DNA from: Elusimicrobiota bacterium
GTDB taxonomy: Bacteria; Elusimicrobiota; Elusimicrobia; UBA1565; UBA9628
Assembly: GCA_023249645.1 (NCBI GenBank)
Contig: JAHFCF010000007.1
Location: 1-64,000, forward strand
Direction: 5' to 3'
DNA: 64,000 nt
Notes under the pieces: model-generated
Seen by the model: only the letters and a program-made list of their open reading frames with translations
Database searches by the model: none
Told to the model about the DNA's origin: nothing
Translations under genes and position numbers: made by a program
Part shown: piece by piece, positions 56,665-64,000 of the stretch
Position numbering within the stretch: position 1 is the stretch's first letter
Layout of the letters: every line of letters starts with the position of its first letter

Positions 56665-57735
56665 TTAGGGCGCGGAGGGTGTCTGGAGCATGTCCGCGGC
56701 GGTTTTGCGGGTCTCCTCGTCCGCGTCATGGGCCGCGGCCTGTTCCAACAGGGTCTTCCTTTCAGTCGTGCCGAGCATGGGCCCCAGCTGGATGAGGCTG
56801 CCAAGCCGCAATTTGGCGTCCGGATTCTCAGCGGCCTGTTTCTTGAGCCAGGGCACCGTGCGGGAGCTGCGCGAGGCGAAGAGCGCGGTCGCGATCATGA
56901 GCTTGGCCGTCGGGTCCTGGGCGGTCTGCCACTGGGCGAGGAGCTCATCGATCTCAGGATCAGTGGAGGACGATCCCACCTTGATCGCGATCTGGTGGCG
57001 CAATTCCTTGTCAGACTTTGAGTCGTTGAGGATTTTGAGCATGTCCGGGCGGGTCGCGCGCAGCGCTGAGAGCGGCACGTCCGCGGCCAGGGCCTCATGG
57101 GCCTTTTCCTCCTGAGAGCCTCCGGCATCGGCCCAGGCGGCGATCTGGGGAAGGGATTCCTTCCAGAGGAAGAGCGCCATCAAGCGCGCCACGCCCGGGG
57201 CCTCGTCCGCCTTTTTCTCCAGAAGGGGATAAGCTTGGGGGCCTTGCCATTGGGCCAGGGCGGAAAGGGCGTCGTATTGCACCCACCAGGCGTTCTTGTC
57301 GGACAAGACAGGGCTTTCCCCCGGGCTCTTGACTTTGAATTTCTTTTTGGCGATCTCCGTGATGAGGGGCAGGGCCCTCTGGCTGCGCAGGCGCAGGGCT
57401 CCATTGATGCCGAAGATCACGGCTTCGCTCTCCGGCAGTTTGAGATACTCGATGAAGGCCGGTTCGAGAGCCGCGCTTTTGGGGTCTAGCCTTGAGAGAG
57501 AGGCCATGACGGTTGCGCGCACGGCCGGGTCGGGGAATCGCGAGAAGAGGTCGAAGAGCCAGCGGACCTCCATCATCGTCTCGGGCGTCGTGACCGCGAT
57601 ACGGTCCAGCACGAGCTGTTTTTGGGAATTGTCCACGGCTTCCACGAAGTCCTCGTGGAGCTCGTGGATGTTCGCGGGACGATCTACGGCCCATACTGCG
57701 CCAGCCAATGCCAAGCCGAGCACGAGGATGTTCAT
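56665..57735 (-). CDS. Exported HEAT-repeat-like protein
   Basis: 356 residues with a short signal peptide (MNILVLGLALAGAVWA). The rest is alpha-helical with repeats of about 35-40 residues (DPAVRATVMASLSRL, SQRALPLITEIAKKK, AYPLLEKKADEAPGVARLMALFL). Probably a periplasmic binding scaffold; partners unknown. ATG overlap with the NagZ stop. Confidence 0.75.
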   Translation of the reverse strand: MNILVLGLALAGAVWAVDRPANIHELHEDFVEAVDNSQKQLVLDRIAVTTPETMMEVRWLFDLFSRFPDPAVRATVMASLSRLDPKSAALEPAFIEYLKLPESEAVIFGINGALRLRSQRALPLITEIAKKKFKVKSPGESPVLSDKNAWWVQYDALSALAQWQGPQAYPLLEKKADEAPGVARLMALFLWKESLPQIAAWADAGGSQEEKAHEALAADVPLSALRATRPDMLKILNDSKSDKELRHQIAIKVGSSSTDPEIDELLAQWQTAQDPTAKLMIATALFASRSSRTVPWLKKQAAENPDAKLRLGSLIQLGPMLGTTERKTLLEQAAAHDADEETRKTAADMLQTPSAP

Positions 57736-59204
57736 GGTTTCTCCTTGTCCAGAATGAGTTCGAGGGCTGCCTCGAGCTGGCAGAGGCGGTATCCCCGCGA
57801 ATCAATGACCGTCACGCGTCCGTCCAAAAGATCCAAGTCGAAGGGACTGCGCATCAGGCAGACCGCGCTGCGCCGCGGCGCCTCTCGATTGAGGAGCCGG
57901 AGCACGGCTCTCTGGCCGGCGAAGCGTCTGGCCTCGAAGCAGAAGAAAACGACCTGATCCGCTTGGCGCAGGGCGTCCGGGATGAGGCCCAGATCTGAGG
58001 ACTCGATCGGCGTGCGAATCAGCCGGGCGCCAAGGGCTTTCGATACAAAAGCTTCCGGCCCTCGGAATCCGTTTTCAAAGGCGAATCTTTCTTTGACCTC
58101 GGAAAAATCCGGGAAAAGGACCACGGTCTTCTTTCCCTTGATGAGAGGCAGAGACAGCGTCCCCTGGCGGATGAGCTCGACGCTTTTTTGCGCGATCTCT
58201 CGGGCCAATCGGACGCCCGCGGCCGGATTCGCCGCTCGGGATCGTTTCTGGAAACTCGATAATCTTTCGATGCGCAGCCGGGACTCGTCGAAATCCTGTC
58301 GGGCGAGGCGGGCTCTGAAAAGTTCGACGGCTTCCCTCTGCGCCATGGGCTCATGGGCGATCATGAGGATGTCGTGACCGGCCTCCCAGGCGCTCCAAGC
58401 GGCGGCTGGGACCGGGCCGCGCGATGTGATGGCCCCCATGCATAGGTCGTCGGAGATCACGGCGCCATCGAATCGCAGGCGCTTGCGGATGAGGTCATGC
58501 ACGATGTGCCGCGAAAAGGTCGCGGGTTTTTTATCGAAGGCGAGACAGCGGGCGTGGGAGGTCATGAGGCTGCAAACCCCGGCGCGCGCGGCAGCGGCAA
58601 AAGGCGCCACGTGCGTGCGGAGAAGCTCGACTTCAGGCAGACGGATGGTCGGCAGGGCTACATGGGCGTCGACGGTGGCGGCACCCTTGCCGGGAAAATG
58701 CTTGGCGCAGGCGGCCACGCCGTGGTCCTGCAGGCCGCGGATGAACGCGGTTCCCAGGCGCGCGACCAGCTTGGGGTCCGTTCCGAAGGAGCGGATGCCG
58801 ATGCCCGGGTTGTAGCGGGAGGTCGCGACGTCCAAGACCGGAGCCAGGTTCAATCCGATGCCCATGGCGGAGAGTTCCAGGGCCATCTGGCGTCCTACGG
58901 CATAGGCCAGGCGCGGGTCCTTGGCCCGACCCAGGGCTGCGTTGCCAGGGAAGGCGGTCACGCCGCTGGTGAAGCGCAAAACCCAACCGCCCTCGTGGTC
59001 GATGGCGAACAAGAGCGGCCTGCCGACTTTTTGGGCGAGTTCTCGGGTCAGCCGGCGCACTTGCGCCGGGCTCTCGATGTTACGGGCCAACAGCAGGACG
59101 CTGGAGGCTCCGGTGTCGCGCAAGAGTTGGACGGTCTGTCGGGTCGCGCGCTTGCCGTAGATCCCGAACATGAAGAGACAGCCGGGGTCGCTCGTCGCGC
59201 TCAT
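57732..59204 (-). CDS. nagZ: NagZ-type beta-N-acetylhexosaminidase (GH3)
   Basis: 490 residues. AIDHEGGWVLRF, GIGLNLAPVLDV, KHFPGKGAATVDAH (catalytic D-x-H dyad) and SDDLCMGAI (nucleophile Asp) are characteristic of NagZ. The extra C-terminal ~150 residues beyond the minimal E. coli enzyme are the kind found in two-domain family members. It removes N-acetylglucosamine from muropeptides during cell-wall recycling. No signal peptide, as expected of a cytosolic enzyme. Confidence 0.9.
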   Translation of the reverse strand: MSATSDPGCLFMFGIYGKRATRQTVQLLRDTGASSVLLLARNIESPAQVRRLTRELAQKVGRPLLFAIDHEGGWVLRFTSGVTAFPGNAALGRAKDPRLAYAVGRQMALELSAMGIGLNLAPVLDVATSRYNPGIGIRSFGTDPKLVARLGTAFIRGLQDHGVAACAKHFPGKGAATVDAHVALPTIRLPEVELLRTHVAPFAAAARAGVCSLMTSHARCLAFDKKPATFSRHIVHDLIRKRLRFDGAVISDDLCMGAITSRGPVPAAAWSAWEAGHDILMIAHEPMAQREAVELFRARLARQDFDESRLRIERLSSFQKRSRAANPAAGVRLAREIAQKSVELIRQGTLSLPLIKGKKTVVLFPDFSEVKERFAFENGFRGPEAFVSKALGARLIRTPIESSDLGLIPDALRQADQVVFFCFEARRFAGQRAVLRLLNREAPRRSAVCLMRSPFDLDLLDGRVTVIDSRGYRLCQLEAALELILDKEKP

Positions 59205-59210
59205 GGCTCG

Positions 59211-59216
59211 AACATA
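59211..59216 (-). promoter_or_regulatory. Extended -10 box of nagZ, leaderless type
   Basis: TG-A-TATGTT on the minus strand, ending 6 nt before ATG 59204. A long hairpin at 59255-59290 lies upstream. Confidence 0.35.
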
Positions 59217-59254
59217 TCAAATTTGAGACGGCCGCGTCAGTTTATTGGCAGACC

Positions 59255-59290
59255 TATCCACCGACCCTTCGCGCGAAGAGTCGGTGGATA
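59255..59290. repeat. Long imperfect palindrome between hydrolase gene and nagZ
   Basis: 36 bp: outer 11-bp perfect arms TATCCACCGAC/GTCGGTGGATA and an inner CTTCGCGCGAAG palindrome, with one mismatched pair between them. It could form a strong hairpin at the end of the hydrolase transcript. No T-run follows on the minus strand, so it is not a standard terminator. Confidence 0.7.
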
Positions 59291-59303
59291 ACTCGATCAG
59301 TTT

Positions 59304-59996
59304 TCAGTGGCTATTGTGCTCGATCCAGTCGATGAGCTTCTGGAAGAATTCCGGGTCAGCGAACATCTGCGCGCCGTGGCCTTGGCGCGCGGTCAGAAAG
59401 ACCGCGCCTTTTGCTGAGGCCGTAAGATCCTGGGAGGATTCAAAGGCGTAGGAGTCCGCCGGCGATGCCGCGACCAGAGTGGGCACGCCCTTTGGGGGTG
59501 AAGCCAAGCGCACTCCTCGATAGTCCACGCCCGGCGAGAGCAGGACCAGAAAGCGAGGCTTGGGTTTTGCTGAGGAGACGAGGTTGGCTCCGATGGATGC
59601 GCCGATATAGCCGATGCGCGAAGCGGCGATGCCGTGCTTCTTGAGGAATGCCGCCGCAGCCTCGATATCCCTCTCTGCTTGAGCCCATTCTCCTGTCGCG
59701 TCGAAGTTCTGAAAATCGGTCTTTCCCGACGGGCCCTGCAGACTCTCTCCGTGGCCGCGCAGGTCGATGGCCAAGGATCCGATGCCGCGGCGTTCCAGTT
59801 CCACGGCAAGAGGTTCCCACTCGCCCTTGCCGGCGGCGACTCCATGGACCATGATCGCGACGGGACGATGGATGCGCGGGGCGCGGTAAACGGCGGCGAT
59901 GGTCCAGCCGTCCTCGGTCTTGAACCGGGCGTTCTGGCCCTGCGAGGCCCAGGAAGGGACGGCCGCCATCAGCGCCAGCAGGAGACTGATCATCAT
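59304..59996 (-). CDS. Exported alpha/beta hydrolase
   Basis: 230 residues with a signal peptide (ISLLLALMAAVPSWA). The oxyanion region is VHGVAAGKGEW, the nucleophile elbow is G132-A-S134-I-G136, and candidate acid and base are D181 and H207. A dienelactone-hydrolase or carboxylesterase type; substrate unknown. Overlaps the previous gene by 4 nt. Confidence 0.82.
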   Translation of the reverse strand: MMISLLLALMAAVPSWASQGQNARFKTEDGWTIAAVYRAPRIHRPVAIMVHGVAAGKGEWEPLAVELERRGIGSLAIDLRGHGESLQGPSGKTDFQNFDATGEWAQAERDIEAAAAFLKKHGIAASRIGYIGASIGANLVSSAKPKPRFLVLLSPGVDYRGVRLASPPKGVPTLVAASPADSYAFESSQDLTASAKGAVFLTARQGHGAQMFADPEFFQKLIDWIEHNSH

Positions 59997-60640
59997 TTGC
60001 AGCGCATGGCGAACTCGTAGGCCGCGTTGTAGACGCTGAAGACCGCGTCCTGCACGCGCGCCACGCTGCGCACCAGCTCGTCCATGCGGAAGCGGAAATT
60101 CTTGTCAGCAGCCCAGCGGTTGTCGGACACGATCTTGCGCGCGGCGGCCGCGTCGAGGTAGAGGGTGTTCAGGGAGAGCTGCAGCTGCTGGATCTGCCCC
60201 AGGATGAGCAGGCCTCCTTGGTAGAGTTCCGGATCGGGCAGGGCTTGGGAAGAAGCCAGGCGGCAGCGCGCGGTGAGGTAGTAGAGGTTGTTGCGGATCT
60301 GGTCCGCGCCGGCGCCGAGGGTCTCGAAATTGGACGCGATGGTGGATAGGCTCTGCCGCGGGTCGTCCTGGCCAAAGGCGTAGCGCAGGTTGTCCTGCTG
60401 GGCCTTCATGTAGAGGCCGATCTGGCGCAGGTTGGCGACCTGCTGGGCGACCTGGCCGGCCACGGTCTTGAGCATGGGGGAGAGCTGCGGATCGCTCTGC
60501 TGTCTGGCCATGCGGTCGCGCGACTGCAAGAGCGCGTCGAAGAAATAGCTCTCCTGCCAGAGCTGGGGACCTTCGGTCCAGGCCGCTGCCGGCCGCGGGC
60601 AGGCGAGAAAAAATAAGAATATCGAGACGATGCGAGTCAT
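59993..60640 (-). CDS. Exported helical protein of unknown function
   Basis: 215 residues with a signal peptide (IVSIFLFFLACPRPAAA). The mature protein is Gln-rich and helical, without obvious repeats or catalytic motifs, and ends with AMRCK. It begins divergently from the giant gene at 60741 and overlaps the hydrolase by 4 nt. Confidence 0.7.
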   Translation of the reverse strand: MTRIVSIFLFFLACPRPAAAWTEGPQLWQESYFFDALLQSRDRMARQQSDPQLSPMLKTVAGQVAQQVANLRQIGLYMKAQQDNLRYAFGQDDPRQSLSTIASNFETLGAGADQIRNNLYYLTARCRLASSQALPDPELYQGGLLILGQIQQLQLSLNTLYLDAAAARKIVSDNRWAADKNFRFRMDELVRSVARVQDAVFSVYNAAYEFAMRCK

Positions 60641-60648
60641 CCGTCTAC

Positions 60649-60654
60649 AGTATA
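60649..60654 (-). promoter_or_regulatory. -10 box of the 59993-60640 gene, leaderless type
   Basis: TATACT on the minus strand, ending 8 nt before ATG 60640. Confidence 0.45.
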
Positions 60655-60670
60655 GTGGATTTTCGAAAAT

Positions 60671-60722
60671 AAGTGTAGGCCCTCATTAGGCCTTGCGCAA
60701 TTCAGGAACGGGGGCTACACTT
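60671..60722. repeat. Inverted repeat in the divergent promoter region
   Basis: AAGTGTAG (60671-60678) and CTACACTT (60715-60722) are perfect 8-bp arms 36 nt apart, between two divergent genes. A regulator binding both arms could control either side. Confidence 0.45.
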
Positions 60723-60740
60723 TCGAGACCAACTATCGCG

Positions 60741-63700
60741 ATGAAAAGATTCTCTTTAGTCATCGGTTTCTCCTTTCTGCTGGCTTCTTCAGCAGGCGCG
60801 GGAGACTCCAATCTTTCAGAGTCAGGCGCGGCGCTGGTCACAGTCGTCGGCGACATAGGCAAGGACCTGGAGCGCATCGAGCAATACGCTCGCGGGTTGG
60901 AAGAGAAGACCCCGCCGCACATCTCCCAACCCCTGTCCGATGTTTTTTCCAAGCTGCCCGAGGAGCTTGACCAGTATCAGATCAAGGTCCAGGAAGTGGT
61001 CGCTGAAAATCCTGCGGATATTGAGCGTTTCGCGCCGTTTTTCAAGATTCCCGACCCCGTCAAGGTGGTGGCGCTGATCGTCCAGCTTAAGGCCATCGAG
61101 CTTCCCGCGGCCCTCATGGACGCGAAGCCCTGTTCCCAGAAGGCCTTTGAGAGCCAGGCGTGCCCCAAGGAGCTCGGTCCGCGGCTTAAGGACGTCAGCG
61201 CGGCTTTAAGAACGATCTTGGGGCTGCCTTCTGAAGGCAGGATCCCCGATCCCAAGGACCTGAGAATTTTCGTGAACGAGTGCCAGACGCCGAATAAGAC
61301 CAATGCCGCGATGGGGCGGGAGAGCGCCCAGCAGTGCGCCCGTATCCGGTTGCAGGCTCGCCAGAAGCCTGTGAGCTCGCTTGATCTGCAGAAGCTGAAG
61401 ATCGGTTTTGCTTCCAAGTCCTTGGAATCCATTGAAGGCGGTGCAGCACGCCAAGTAGCTGGCGGGGCACCCGGCGTCCAAGCACCTCGTTCGGCGAGCC
61501 AGTCAGCTTTCACCGGTTCTTCCCGCGATCTGCAAAGCCTGATGTCGCAGGCGCATAAGACGCAGGTGCCTTCTCCCAGCGTTGCGGGCAGTATTGCGGA
61601 TGTCTTTCACTGGGTGAACGCTCCCTCCAGGCTTGGCCTGATGAGTGGGGTAGCTTTTGTTGACAGCGTATGGAAGACGAAGCTGAAGCAGGAGGATTTG
61701 AAGGACCTCTCCGAGTCCGAGCGGCTCAAGGTCATGTCCTGCCAGCAGGCGGTTGTTGACAAGCCCCAGCTGGCGCCATGGTGTCTGGCCGATCCTGACG
61801 AGACCATGGTCACGGCAGGGGTTTATGATGCCATGAAGGAACAGGTGATCGGCCCATCGGCGGTGAAGAACTTCCTTGTCTGCTCCGCGGTCATGGCCCT
61901 GGTCACGGCATCGATAGGGACCGGCGGCGTGGCGTTGGCCGTCTCATTGCTCATCGGTCTTTTCTTCGGGTCCACGATGATCATGCAGATCGTGAACAGT
62001 TATTTGCCGCGCCTGCTGGCCGCCATCGCTGCATATAAAGCAGCTCCCGAGGGAAGCGAGGGAGACGCGACTCGCTACTACTATCGGCGGCAAATAGCCT
62101 ATTTGTGGAGCACGATCATTGTCTTGGGCATTTTTGCCGGCATGGCGTTCTATGGCGCGGGCAATGGCGCGGTCAAGGGGTACCGAGCGCTCGCGGACCA
62201 TGCCGCAGTCCTGCGCGCGGCCGAGCCGTCCCTGTCGCCGTTGCGATCGATGCTCCAGGCGAAGGTCTTGACTCCCGAACAGCTGAAGGCGGATGTCATC
62301 CTGCGCGCGCGCCAGGTCGGTGCCGGGCCGATGCAAAGCCGTTCCATGGTGCAGCTTCGGATCCTCAAGGCGGCGAAAATCCAGGGGGAAGACCTAGCGG
62401 CTCTCGTGAGATCCGGGGCGTTGAGCGGGGCGTTTGCACCGTCGCTCGAGGGAGAGCCTGTCGCGGTCGGGATGCGTGGAGCCGTTTTCCGCCTGCGACA
62501 ATTGGGCGAACAGGCCATCGAGAAGTTTCGCGGGAGCCGAGAGAGCGCTGCTGATCAGCGAAAGGCATTAATGAAAAAAGATTTGGGCGCGTCTTTTGCC
62601 GAGATGAAAAAGGCGGGCATCACGCATCTGATCCTTTATGATTTTCCTATCGAAAAACAAGCGCTTCTGGACCAGTATCTCACGAGCCCCCACACAGGGG
62701 AAGCCCTCCTGGCTCAGCGCAGCAAGGTCGCGGGGGTTCTGGCCGAGCATTTGGCGCGTTCGGGGGAGAGTACTAGCTTTGCGAGCTGCATGGAAGTCAT
62801 CGATGCCGCAAGAGGGCAGGGGGGCGGTAAGATTAAAGTCATTGCTCTGGCTAATAGCATTCAGCTGTGGCCTGACAAGGGGGAAGAAGCGTGGGTTGAA
62901 GAGATTCTGCGGGAGCCGAACGCCAAGGCTGTTTCTCTTCATAATTCCTCGGTCGTTCTCGAAGGGTCGGAGTCGGGCTCGGACGCGAAGATGGCTGTTG
63001 ACCGCTTTGCGGAGCATTACGCTTCTTACCGCCAGCTGTCCGAAGTGCTCGCGGCGTCCGTGGGCCTGAAGTTCACGGAAGGCCGCGTCTCCCCAGAAGT
63101 GGCTCAAGAACTCCAGCGTTTCCCGTCCATCGAAGGAAAAAGTCTGGCGGAACTGGAACAGATGTCTGTCGAGCGGCCGGCAAAAAGGACGTCCGCGTGG
63201 ATGGGCGCTGAACTGGCGTGGGATATGAATAAGGATGCTGCGGTGGGGGCGATGCGGCTTGCCGAGTCCACAGAGTTCAAGACCATTGCGCAGTCGGATG
63301 CTTCGACCGCCCAAAAACTCAAGATGGTCCGCCGGTTGGTGGACTCCTTTAAGCCTCTCAACGATAACATCCTCCCGGAGCAGCGACTGCCCGTTGCCCG
63401 AGAACTCTCATCGCGGATTGTCGCCAAGGAGGTCATTCGGCGACTGGAGAGTCTTCCCAGTGTTGCTGGTAGAACTCCAGCGGAATTCACGCAGCAAAGA
63501 GCCTCTATCCGCCCGGGCTTATTTGCCTCAAGCGTTGAGCGAGAGGCATACGCGATCTGGCTGGAAGAGAGCAAGGTCGTAGAGGTCCGGCTAGCGGGCG
63601 CCGTAAGCAAGAGAGTTGAGATAGAAGTGGGCAAGCTCGATAGACATATTAAAGAAAACGCAGCACAACGGGGGCGGGTTTTTGGCAGGTATCTGGAAAA

Positions 63701-64000
63701 TCATTCAGACATTGATCCCTGGACGGCCAAAGTCCTAGAGGCGTATTCCCTCCTCCCGGATGCTCGCGGCAAGAGTTATGACAAGCTCTATGAAATGGAG
63801 GGGGGAGTTAAGCCGCCAGGGCGGTTTGCCAGTGAAATGCAAAAACAAGCTTTTGAACTTTGGAAGCAGCGCCTTGAGGAGGCAAGAGCGGCCGCGTTGA
63901 TAGGGGAGGGAGGTAACCTTGGGAGAGCGTATGAGCTCCCGCGAGAACGATTTTTTAAAACCATATCGGATTTAAAGCTTCCTCTTGATGTAAAAAAAGA
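60741..64000 (+). CDS. Giant exported or membrane protein, start only (partial)
   Basis: Reading from ATG 60741 the frame stays open to the last base: at least 1086 residues, with the end outside the window. Signal peptide (FSLVIGFSFLLASSAGAG). Residues ~20-370 are helical with several cysteines (KPCSQKAFESQACPKEL, VMSCQQAVVDKPQLAPWCLAD). Three or more hydrophobic segments lie at ~378-422 and ~454-476. The remaining ~600 residues are polar, helical and rich in charged residues. No domain was recognised. The start has no Shine-Dalgarno. A small minus-strand frame in the same region is a shadow. Confidence 0.85.
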   Translation, partial: MKRFSLVIGFSFLLASSAGAGDSNLSESGAALVTVVGDIGKDLERIEQYARGLEEKTPPHISQPLSDVFSKLPEELDQYQIKVQEVVAENPADIERFAPFFKIPDPVKVVALIVQLKAIELPAALMDAKPCSQKAFESQACPKELGPRLKDVSAALRTILGLPSEGRIPDPKDLRIFVNECQTPNKTNAAMGRESAQQCARIRLQARQKPVSSLDLQKLKIGFASKSLESIEGGAARQVAGGAPGVQAPRSASQSAFTGSSRDLQSLMSQAHKTQVPSPSVAGSIADVFHWVNAPSRLGLMSGVAFVDSVWKTKLKQEDLKDLSESERLKVMSCQQAVVDKPQLAPWCLADPDETMVTAGVYDAMKEQVIGPSAVKNFLVCSAVMALVTASIGTGGVALAVSLLIGLFFGSTMIMQIVNSYLPRLLAAIAAYKAAPEGSEGDATRYYYRRQIAYLWSTIIVLGIFAGMAFYGAGNGAVKGYRALADHAAVLRAAEPSLSPLRSMLQAKVLTPEQLKADVILRARQVGAGPMQSRSMVQLRILKAAKIQGEDLAALVRSGALSGAFAPSLEGEPVAVGMRGAVFRLRQLGEQAIEKFRGSRESAADQRKALMKKDLGASFAEMKKAGITHLILYDFPIEKQALLDQYLTSPHTGEALLAQRSKVAGVLAEHLARSGESTSFASCMEVIDAARGQGGGKIKVIALANSIQLWPDKGEEAWVEEILREPNAKAVSLHNSSVVLEGSESGSDAKMAVDRFAEHYASYRQLSEVLAASVGLKFTEGRVSPEVAQELQRFPSIEGKSLAELEQMSVERPAKRTSAWMGAELAWDMNKDAAVGAMRLAESTEFKTIAQSDASTAQKLKMVRRLVDSFKPLNDNILPEQRLPVARELSSRIVAKEVIRRLESLPSVAGRTPAEFTQQRASIRPGLFASSVEREAYAIWLEESKVVEVRLAGAVSKRVEIEVGKLDRHIKENAAQRGRVFGRYLENHSDIDPWTAKVLEAYSLLPDARGKSYDKLYEMEGGVKPPGRFASEMQKQAFELWKQRLEEARAAALIGEGGNLGRAYELPRERFFKTISDLKLPLDVKK

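Noticed and set aside
60686-60952. An 88-codon minus-strand frame near the start of the giant gene
   Set aside because: It overlaps the signal-peptide region of a much longer plus-strand frame and has no recognisable content.

Overview
The window is gene-dense, GC-rich bacterial chromosome with almost no spacer. About 60 protein genes and one tRNA gene fill it, and no stretch over 300 bases lacks a gene. The host is a diderm: there are two LptF/LptG permeases, heptose-precursor genes (GmhA and an HldE-type nucleotidyltransferase), an outer-membrane barrel, NagZ, many signal peptides, and a GatCAB amidotransferase. An uncultured lineage such as Elusimicrobiota would fit, but that is an impression of gene content and was not tested. 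No transposase, integrase of mobile type, phage module or CRISPR array is visible.

Layout. 1-2654: a divergently read fragment, then a two-gene unit of a thioredoxin-reductase-like flavoprotein without its redox CxxC and a fusion of an RlmN/Cfr-like radical SAM domain to a cysteine hydrolase. 2685-8171: ClpC, a beta-lactamase-fold serine hydrolase and two exported unknowns. 8323-14531: RecA, XerC, a glycosyltransferase, an acetyltransferase, two tandem receivers and a receiver-GGDEF protein. 14599-22944: an envelope-sugar block (double glycosyltransferase, two GT2 enzymes of which one is fused to a methyltransferase, a membrane glycosyltransferase) and the LptF/LptG pair. 23082-27713: outer-membrane barrel, YchF, RlmD-like methyltransferase, tRNA-Arg(GCG), NmrA-like reductase. 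27733-32328: a compact molybdenum-cofactor operon (moaC, mogA, moeA, moaA, MOSC, MOT1-type transporter). 32344-39518: UvrD/PcrA helicase and gatC-gatA, then gatB after a Nudix gene and an exported HExxH protein. 39515-47934: an NHL/FN3/transglutaminase-like/TPR protein, small exported proteins and four tandem secreted M48-like peptidases. 47951-60640: a long leftward series (membrane glycosyltransferase, HldE-type, GmhA, zinc-ribbon TPR protein, Cdd, MtnP, GlyA, Sua5-phosphatase fusion, RsmI, HD-GYP, HEAT protein, NagZ, hydrolase, unknown). 60741-64000: a very large exported or membrane protein, still open at the window edge.

Regulation and repeats. Many genes have an extended -10 box (TGnTAnAnT-like) ending only 6-9 nt before the start codon and no Shine-Dalgarno, which predicts leaderless mRNAs. 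Genes inside operons are joined by 4-nt ATGA/GTGA/TTGA overlaps. Three kinds of short dispersed palindrome occur: a 55-bp GGGGTCAGGTCTTGA element (two full copies, one half) that supplies the last codons and stop of three unrelated genes; a TGTGTCCGGACACA palindrome (two copies); and GGTC-N4-GACC inverted repeats found only in front of genes for secreted proteins, including the HExxH protein and the M48 array.

The items most worth following up are the radical-SAM/cysteine-hydrolase unit, the M48 array with its shared upstream motif, the leaderless promoters, and the open reading frame at the right edge.
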